Shown here in pieces: positions 43,476 through 48,418 of a DNA stretch of 48,418 nucleotides. The position numbers and the translations under genes were made by a program. Origin of the DNA: Phycisphaerales bacterium (GTDB lineage Bacteria; Planctomycetota; Phycisphaerae; Phycisphaerales; UBA1924); contig CANHCQ010000027.1 in NCBI GenBank assembly GCA_947459215.1, positions 1 to 48,418 of the forward strand, given 5' to 3'. Each line of letters starts with the position of its first letter. Within the stretch, counting starts at the first letter, position 1. The notes under the pieces were generated by a model. That model was not told the DNA's origin. It made no database searches and saw only the letters and a program-made list of their open reading frames with translations.

Positions 43476-45215
43476 TTAGAGCAGCGACTTGTTGTCCTTC
43501 ATAGCGTTTCGCCAGGCGGCGAACTGGGCCGCGGCGGGCTTGGCAACGCCGGTCGGCGAGAACAGACCGCCGAGGGGCATCTCGGGCAGTCGGGGCGAGA
43601 GCGGGGCATCGGCGAGGTCCTGCCAGCAGATGCTCTGGACACAGGGTTTGCTGGCGATGATGCCAATGGCGTCTGCGATCCACGTAGCCTGGACGGCGTC
43701 GGTCCAGGGGACGCGCCAGAAGCCGGCGACATGATCGCGGCTCTTGAGCGTGAGCGGTTCGTCGTCGTCCTCGTCCTTCTTTGCGGGCGCGGCTGCCGGG
43801 GCAACGCCGCTGGGCACGCCAAAGGCCGTGACGTGGACCAGACGCTCCATCGCGGCATAGCGATCGAGGAGGTTGGACAGCGCCATCAGATCGCGGGCGC
43901 TCTGGCCGGAGGCGGCGGCACCGAGCTGCAGTCGCAGCGCGACGGCATCAACAGCGAGGCCGGAGTTCAGCACGCTCTCGGCGTAGAACGTCGGAGGCAG
44001 GCTCTTTCGGTCGTGCGCGAAGTACTCGCCCCAGGGCTCCTGGATCTCAACGGCGATCTTGGCCTGCGGGTGGATCTTCTTGGTGAGCAGCACGCAGACC
44101 TTGGTGAGGTCCATGATCTGCTCATAGCTGAGCTTGACGTTCGAGTTGACGTGCAGACCCGAGCAGACGGTCCAGCGCGTCACGGTGCGCCGGTAACGCG
44201 TCACCACCTGCGTGATGTGCTCGATCATCATGTCACGCAGCGTCTCGTAGTCGTTCTCCCAGATGTACGTCCACTCGGGGAGGCACTGGGGACGCAGATC
44301 GATGATCGGACCGGCGACGACCGGCAGCTTGGCCGAGCGGATCGCCCACTCGATCCAGCGGTCCGTGGCGGCGAAGCTGAGCTTGCCCTCGACGGGTTCG
44401 AGGTCGCTCCAGCGAATCGGCATGGTGACAAAGTCGAGCCCGGAGACGTACTTCTGCAGCGGCTCGGCGAACTGGGCTGGATTCACTGCGACGCCGAACT
44501 GCGGTGCGCCCTGCACGACGGCGTGCCCGGAGCCGGGAACAACGACCGCGGCGCCGGGGGACGGTGGGTCGCCGACGAGCTTGGTGTAGCGGGACTTGGC
44601 GTCGTCGTAGGTGTGGCCGCTGAGGCGAGCGGGCACATCACGCTGGGCGGCGAGCAGGGCGATCTTTTCCGAGCAGTCGAGAGCGAGGCCAAGGGCTTCC
44701 CAGGCGAGCTTGTCGGCCCAGGCGCGCTGGCTGGGCTGGCCCTTGGCGATGGAGCCGGTGGCACGGTCTGCCACGATCGCCTCGCTGAATTTGCGGCGGG
44801 CGTTGTCGAGCTGGGCCAGCACCGGGTGATCCGGCGCGAGGTCGAACATGCCCCACTCTTCGAGCTTGTTGAGCACCAGCATGATGCGGTGGCGGGCGAG
44901 CTCGATCGAGAGCAGGTAGGGCTCGTCGCGCTTGGGAAGGAAGCAGGTGCGGAGGGCGAGCTTGCCGAGGATTGCGCCGGGGTTGGGCAGTGCGGGCACG
45001 CCGGCGACCGGTGCGACCGCGGGCGGGGCGGGAACATCCACAACGAGACTGAGTCCGGCGGCGTCGGCGGTGTCCTTGGTGACGCGGATCAGGCCCTCCG
45101 CGAACTTGATCTCGCCCGCAGCCGGCATCTCGTCGTTGCCGATGAGGTGCTCGCCGCGCAGCTCAAACCCGCTGCGGGGCACGCCGGTCTCATCGAACAC
45201 CGCAAAGCTGAACAT
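43476..45215 (-). CDS. GH10-like TIM-barrel protein, cytoplasmic
   Basis: The protein has 579 residues from the ATG at 45215 (GGAGG 10 bases ahead). An N-terminal beta-rich part of about 170 residues carries F-E-L-R-G-E-H-L-I-G. The C-terminal half shows a glycosyl-hydrolase-10-style barrel: I-R-W-S-D-L-E-P-V-E-G-K-L-S-F (about 268-282), then W-T-Y-I-W-E-N-D-Y-E-T-L-R, R-Y-R-R-T-V-T-R-W-T-V-C-S-G-L-H-V-N, and I-A-V-E-I-Q-E-P-W-G-E-Y. In xylanases, W-D-V-V-N-E and T-E-L-D carry the two catalytic Glu. Here the corresponding positions read W-T-V-C-S-G and V-E-I-Q-E, so the first Glu is replaced. There is no signal peptide. Catalysis on sugars is doubtful. The role is unknown. Confidence 0.6.
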   Translation of the reverse strand: MFSFAVFDETGVPRSGFELRGEHLIGNDEMPAAGEIKFAEGLIRVTKDTADAAGLSLVVDVPAPPAVAPVAGVPALPNPGAILGKLALRTCFLPKRDEPYLLSIELARHRIMLVLNKLEEWGMFDLAPDHPVLAQLDNARRKFSEAIVADRATGSIAKGQPSQRAWADKLAWEALGLALDCSEKIALLAAQRDVPARLSGHTYDDAKSRYTKLVGDPPSPGAAVVVPGSGHAVVQGAPQFGVAVNPAQFAEPLQKYVSGLDFVTMPIRWSDLEPVEGKLSFAATDRWIEWAIRSAKLPVVAGPIIDLRPQCLPEWTYIWENDYETLRDMMIEHITQVVTRYRRTVTRWTVCSGLHVNSNVKLSYEQIMDLTKVCVLLTKKIHPQAKIAVEIQEPWGEYFAHDRKSLPPTFYAESVLNSGLAVDAVALRLQLGAAASGQSARDLMALSNLLDRYAAMERLVHVTAFGVPSGVAPAAAPAKKDEDDDEPLTLKSRDHVAGFWRVPWTDAVQATWIADAIGIIASKPCVQSICWQDLADAPLSPRLPEMPLGGLFSPTGVAKPAAAQFAAWRNAMKDNKSLL

Positions 45216-45284
45216 GCCGGGAAAACCTCCGGGCGGCCACGGAACCCCGGGCCGGGTTCGGAGTGTAGTTCCACCCAACCCGAT

Positions 45285-45306
45285 AAGCCCCGAGCGAGCG
45301 GGAGCT
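45285..45306. repeat. Partial copy of the planctomycete palindromic repeat
   Basis: AAGCCCCGAGCGAGCGGGAG lies 12 bases before the purC start. It matches one arm of copies A (26292) and B (28185), minus an internal TGAG. Confidence 0.45.
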
Positions 45307-45317
45307 ACGCTTTCTCA

Positions 45318-46283
45318 ATGGCCGCTCCAACTCCACGCCCGGTGGTCTCCACCGACCTTTCTCTTCCCGGCAAACGCTCCGGCAAAGTGCGTGACGTGTA
45401 CGACCTGCCGCCGGATTCCGCCGGGCCGCGGCTGCTCATCACCGCCACCGACCGCATCTCCGCCTTCGACGTCGTCATGCCGACGCCCATCGACGGCAAG
45501 GGGCGGCTGCTCACCGAACTCTCGACGTTCTGGCTCCGACTCATCGAGCAACGCGGCGTGTGCAAGACGCATCTGATTTCCACCGATCCGACTGACGCCA
45601 CCGCGGTGCCCGAGTCGGCGTTCCGCGGGCAGACCACGCGGGCCGATCTGGTCGGGCGCTCCACGATCGCGCGAAAGGCTCGCGTGATTCCCATCGAGTG
45701 CGTCGTTCGCGGCTATCTCGAAGGCTCAGGCTGGAAGGAATACCAGCAGAGCGGCCGCGTCTGCGGCGTGTCCTTGCCGCCGGGTTTACGCCAGTGCGAC
45801 CGCCTGCCGCAGCCGATCTTCACGCCCGCGACCAAGGAAGAGTTCGGCAAGCACGACGAGAACATCACGTTCGAGAAGGCGTGCGCGTTGGTGGGTGCGC
45901 CGATCATGGAGAAGCTGCGGGCGCTGTCGATCGCGATCTACACCCTCGCCGCCGAGCACGCCTCGCGCCACGGCATCCTGCTCGCCGACACGAAGTTTGA
46001 GTTCGGTTTCCCGATCGGTGCCGACGGACGCGAGGGCGCGGAGCCAATCCTGGTCGACGAGGCGCTTACGCCAGACAGCTCTCGCTTTTGGCCAGCCGAC
46101 CGCTACACGCCGGGCGGCCCGCAGCCGAGCTTCGACAAGCAGTTCCTCCGCGAGTACCTCGAAACCCTCGTCGCCAAGGGCGCGTGGGGCAAGCAGGCAC
46201 CGGGCCCCGACCTGCCGCCCGAGGTGGTGGCACACACGGTGGACAAATACCGCCGGGCCCGGGATCTGTTGGTTGGGGCGTGA
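45318..46283 (+). CDS. purC: Phosphoribosylaminoimidazole-succinocarboxamide synthase
   Basis: The protein has 321 residues from the ATG at 45318. It joins aspartate to CAIR with ATP in purine synthesis. G-K-V-R-D-V-Y-D-L (22-30) is the start of the ATP-grasp-like fold. D-R-I-S-A-F-D-V-V-M-P (45-55), E-C-V-V-R-G-Y-L-E-G-S-G-W (about 128-140), L-A-D-T-K-F-E-F-G (about 220-228) and D-E-A-L-T-P-D-S-S-R-F-W (about 243-254) are family signatures. The length is that of the longer, non-E. coli-like SAICAR synthetases, such as the yeast ADE1 type. Purine gene purM is 19 kb away, so the pathway genes are scattered. Confidence 0.96.
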   Translation: MAAPTPRPVVSTDLSLPGKRSGKVRDVYDLPPDSAGPRLLITATDRISAFDVVMPTPIDGKGRLLTELSTFWLRLIEQRGVCKTHLISTDPTDATAVPESAFRGQTTRADLVGRSTIARKARVIPIECVVRGYLEGSGWKEYQQSGRVCGVSLPPGLRQCDRLPQPIFTPATKEEFGKHDENITFEKACALVGAPIMEKLRALSIAIYTLAAEHASRHGILLADTKFEFGFPIGADGREGAEPILVDEALTPDSSRFWPADRYTPGGPQPSFDKQFLREYLETLVAKGAWGKQAPGPDLPPEVVAHTVDKYRRARDLLVGA

Positions 46284-46312
46284 TCAACGATGCAGAGTGA
46301 GGTGTCTCACCA

Positions 46313-46444
46313 GACGCCGAGGCTGACGAGTCTTCGAGGAAGCCTCGGATGGGTCGGAGCTTGAACGATCAGGTTTGACTGGTCGGTCGCGTGTGTTGCA
46401 GGCGATCCGAGGCTTCGTCGCAGAGCCTCCTCAGCCTCGGCGTC
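46313..46444. repeat. Imperfect inverted repeat after purC
   Basis: GACGCCGAGGCTGA (46313) to AGCCTCGGAT (46350), and ATCCGAGGCT (46405) to GCCTCGGCGTC (46444), are reverse complements over about 38 bases with roughly a quarter mismatched. A 54-base spacer separates them. It could be a small mobile element (MITE-like) or a long terminator. No gene lies in this 220-base gap. Confidence 0.55.
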
Positions 46445-46505
46445 TTCTCGCAGCGACCACCGTTTCCCGAGTGCCCACGATCACCTCGTGCATCGGGCAA
46501 AACGC

Positions 46506-47087
46506 TCACCCGCCCGCTGCCCCAAGCCGGCGCACGGTGTTCAACCACTTCTCTCGCTTCTTCTCGTCCGCCTTGCGGACCTGATCGAAAACGGTGGTCC
46601 GAACTGGGCGCACGCCGCTGAACTTGAGGATGGGGGTTGCCATGGTGTGGCGCGAGGTCGCGCCGTTGATGATCGTGTCGTACCACCACGGGGCGTCCAT
46701 GGTGACGATCAGCCGGGCGGTGCGTCCGGCGAGCAACCGATCCCAGAACACCGAGTTCTCGCGGTACTTGAACGCAAACCCGGGCAGGAACGTTCGATCG
46801 ACAAAGCCCTTCAAGAGCGCTGGCAGCGAGCCCCACCACGTCGGATACACAAAAACCAGGTGCTCGGCCCAGCGGATCGATTCCTGAGCGGCGACGAGAT
46901 CGGGCTCGAGTTCCATGCGGTTGTGATACCCGCCGTGGAGGATCGGATCGAACTTCAGCTCGCGCAGCAGCATCACGCGGCAGACATGCCCGCCAGCGGC
47001 GGCACCGCCCTCGTACGCGCGGCAGATCGCCTCGCAGAAACTCTCAGCCGCGGGATGACCACAAACAACAAGAATGCGACGAGCCAT
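46506..47087 (-). CDS. NAD(P)H dehydrogenase (quinone), flavodoxin-like
   Basis: The protein has 193 residues from the ATG at 47087. It has the flavodoxin-like fold of the NQO1/MdaB/YwrO family. R-I-L-V-V-C-G-H-P-A-A-E-S-F-C (4-18) is the phosphate loop for FMN or FAD. L-V-F-V-Y-P-T-W-W-G-S-L-P-A-L-L-K-G-F-V-D-R-T-F-L-P-G-F-A (about 76-104) is the signature. D-A-P-W-W-Y-D follows. These enzymes reduce quinones by two electrons. It is cytoplasmic, and it is divergent to MoxR with 226 bases between. Confidence 0.85.
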   Translation of the reverse strand: MARRILVVCGHPAAESFCEAICRAYEGGAAAGGHVCRVMLLRELKFDPILHGGYHNRMELEPDLVAAQESIRWAEHLVFVYPTWWGSLPALLKGFVDRTFLPGFAFKYRENSVFWDRLLAGRTARLIVTMDAPWWYDTIINGATSRHTMATPILKFSGVRPVRTTVFDQVRKADEKKREKWLNTVRRLGAAGG

Positions 47088-47111
47088 GCGAGAACGTAGC
47101 CCAACACCCAC

Positions 47112-47244
47112 TCAGCAGGACCGGCTTCCAGCCGTTCCGCCAGCCATCGCAGGAGGGGAGGGGCCTTCTAGGCCCCGGCGCAAGACGCTCCGGCGCGCGT
47201 GGTGCACGGTCGGTTCGTCGACCGGCCGAAGGCCGATCCCACTG
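47112..47244. repeat. Copies of the GACCGGC and GGGGCCTTC repeat modules
   Basis: CAGCAGGACCGGCTTCCAGCC (47113 on), GGGGCCTTCTAGGCCCCGGCG (47160-47180) and TCGACCGGCCGAAGGCCGAT (47218-47237) match modules in the compound repeat at 30887-31056 and the terminator stem at 40619-40641. They fill the gap before the MoxR gene. Confidence 0.6.
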
Positions 47245-47313
47245 CTTCTTTGTGATTGCCGCCGCACCCTTCCCCCGCCGATTCCGTACCATCTCCACGG
47301 AGACCTTCCCCAC

Positions 47314-48402
47314 ATGACCACCGACCCCACCCCCACTTCTCCCTCCCCCGAACTCCACGCCACCGCGGAGGACATCGCCCACGTTCGTGCGGCGTACGCC
47401 AAGCTGCGCGAAGAGATCCGCAAGACCATCGTCGGGCAGGACGAAGTTGTGGATCAGATCCTGCTCGCGATCTTCTGCCGCGGCCACGCGGTGGTCGTTG
47501 GCGTTCCCGGTCTCGCGAAGACCCTGCTCATCAGCACGCTCGCCAAGACGCTGAGCCTGCAGTTCAGCCGCATCCAGTTCACCCCCGACCTGATGCCCAG
47601 CGACATCACCGGCACCGAGGTCATCCAGGAAGACAAGGCCACGGGCCATCGCCAGCTCCGCTTCGTCCGCGGCCCGATCTTCGGCAACGTCATCCTCGCC
47701 GACGAGATCAACCGCACGCCCCCCAAGACCCAGGCCGCGCTGCTGGAAGCGATGCAGGAGCGCCACGTCACCGTCGGCGGCATCCAGCACGACCTGCCCT
47801 CGCCGTTCTTCGTGCTCGCGACCCAGAACCCGATCGAACAGGAAGGCACCTATCCGCTGCCCGAGGCGCAGCTCGACCGCTTCATGTTCCAGGTCCAGAT
47901 CTCGTATCCGACCGCGAGCGAGGAAGAAGAGATCGTGAAGCGGAGCGCGACGCGATCAAGCGTGCAGACGACGGCGGTGCTGTCAGCCCCGGACATCAAG
48001 AAGGTCCAAGACCTCGTCCGCGCCATGCCTGCGCCGGATCACGTCATCCGCTACGCCCTGCGGCTGGTCCGCGCGACGCGCGTCAAGGAACCCATGGACG
48101 GCGGCGGCCCGCGCCCGAAGCTCGTCGAGACCTATCTCGCCTGGGGTGCCGGCCCGCGCGCGAGCGAGTTCTTGATCCTGGCCGCCAAGGCCAAGGCCAT
48201 CCTCAGCGGCGCGACCCACGTCCTGCCCGAGCACGTGCAGGCGATCACCAAGCCGGTGCTGCGGCATCGCCTCATGACCAACTTCAACGCCGAGGCGGAT
48301 CAGGTAACGACCGACGCGATCATCGACAATCTCTTGAAGGAGATCCCGGTGGACGGGGCGACGCCGCGGGAGAGGAAGCAGATGAATGAGGTTTTGAGGT
48401 AG
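47314..48402 (+). CDS. MoxR-family AAA+ ATPase
   Basis: The product is 362 residues from the ATG at 47314, complete to the TAG near the right edge. Walker A is G-V-P-G-L-A-K-T (63-70), and Walker B is V-I-L-A-D-E-I-N-R (about 128-136). Sensor 1 lies in F-V-L-A-T-Q-N-P-I-E-Q-E-G-T-Y-P-L-P-E-A-Q-L-D-R-F. The C-terminal lid has A-W-G-A-G-P-R-A-S. MoxR ATPases act as chaperones for metal insertion or complex assembly and are usually followed by DUF58 and von Willebrand A genes. Those would lie beyond the window. A GGAGA 11 bases before the start is the likely ribosome-binding site. Confidence 0.93.
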   Translation: MTTDPTPTSPSPELHATAEDIAHVRAAYAKLREEIRKTIVGQDEVVDQILLAIFCRGHAVVVGVPGLAKTLLISTLAKTLSLQFSRIQFTPDLMPSDITGTEVIQEDKATGHRQLRFVRGPIFGNVILADEINRTPPKTQAALLEAMQERHVTVGGIQHDLPSPFFVLATQNPIEQEGTYPLPEAQLDRFMFQVQISYPTASEEEEIVKRSATRSSVQTTAVLSAPDIKKVQDLVRAMPAPDHVIRYALRLVRATRVKEPMDGGGPRPKLVETYLAWGAGPRASEFLILAAKAKAILSGATHVLPEHVQAITKPVLRHRLMTNFNAEADQVTTDAIIDNLLKEIPVDGATPRERKQMNEVLR

Positions 48403-48418
48403 GTCACGAACTGCCCCC

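Noticed and set aside
43467..45317. N-terminal 617-codon extension of purC
   Set aside because: It lies antisense to the GH10-like gene and has no domain. PurC begins naturally at the ATG at 45318.

Overview
The window is about 48.4 kb of GC-rich DNA with a mixed gene order. It looks like a member of the Planctomycetota, probably class Phycisphaerae. The evidence is secreted proteins ending in an I-P-A-P sorting signal with an Arg-rich tail (PEP-CTERM-like), two proteins ending in Cys-flanked dockerin-like EF-hand repeats, membrane proteins with an N-terminal zinc ribbon, and palindromic repeats of the kind scattered through planctomycete chromosomes. The assignment rests on these features and not on any rRNA; I see no rRNA, no clear tRNA and no CRISPR array.

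Layout. 1-2.0 kb is an accessory edge: the tail of an IS3-type transposase, a zinc-ribbon membrane protein, a HicB-like protein, a 55-residue putative antitoxin, a PIN toxin that has lost its N-terminus, and a SUKH/SMI1 protein. 2.1-9.4 kb (minus strand) holds lepA, a secreted carboxypeptidase-regulatory-like protein, an unknown protein, a tandem Imm26-like protein and glnS. 9.6-15.1 kb holds an ACT-domain protein, two TlpA-type thioredoxins around a methyltransferase, and gltX. 15.5-19.4 kb holds an EF-G-like GTPase with eroded G motifs, an ankyrin protein and a small unknown protein. 19.5-22.4 kb holds a flavin reductase, mraZ with a clear operator but without the cell-wall cluster, a 660-base non-coding stretch, and a TerB/DUF697-like protein. 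22.4-29.4 kb holds two adjacent dockerin-type secreted proteins, purM, a HEAT-like membrane protein, and two PEP-CTERM genes, one of them broken. 29.4-39.4 kb holds metK, an ALDH7-type dehydrogenase, an orphan pdhA, apaG, prfC, tpiA and an FHA/GAF/PP2C phosphatase. 39.4-48.4 kb holds a Tat-exported aldo/keto reductase, two secreted proteins (one cytochrome b562-like), an MlaF-like ATPase, a GH10-like barrel protein, purC, a quinone reductase and a MoxR ATPase.

Functional themes. Translation is over-represented: LepA, EF-G-like, RF3, GlnRS and GltX, with the SAM-synthesis gene metK nearby. Most genes sit alone, each with its own start and often its own terminator, so operons are short.

The most interesting signals are: (i) short repeats inserted in frame into conserved enzymes (gltX twice, a methyltransferase, purM) with related copies between genes; (ii) RNA hairpins that hold or abut the ribosome-binding site of both dockerin-type genes; (iii) four exact 10-bp-phased GTG repeats upstream of mraZ; (iv) the EF-G-like protein with substitutions in switch I, the catalytic His and the NKxD motif; (v) a strong palindrome ahead of metK.
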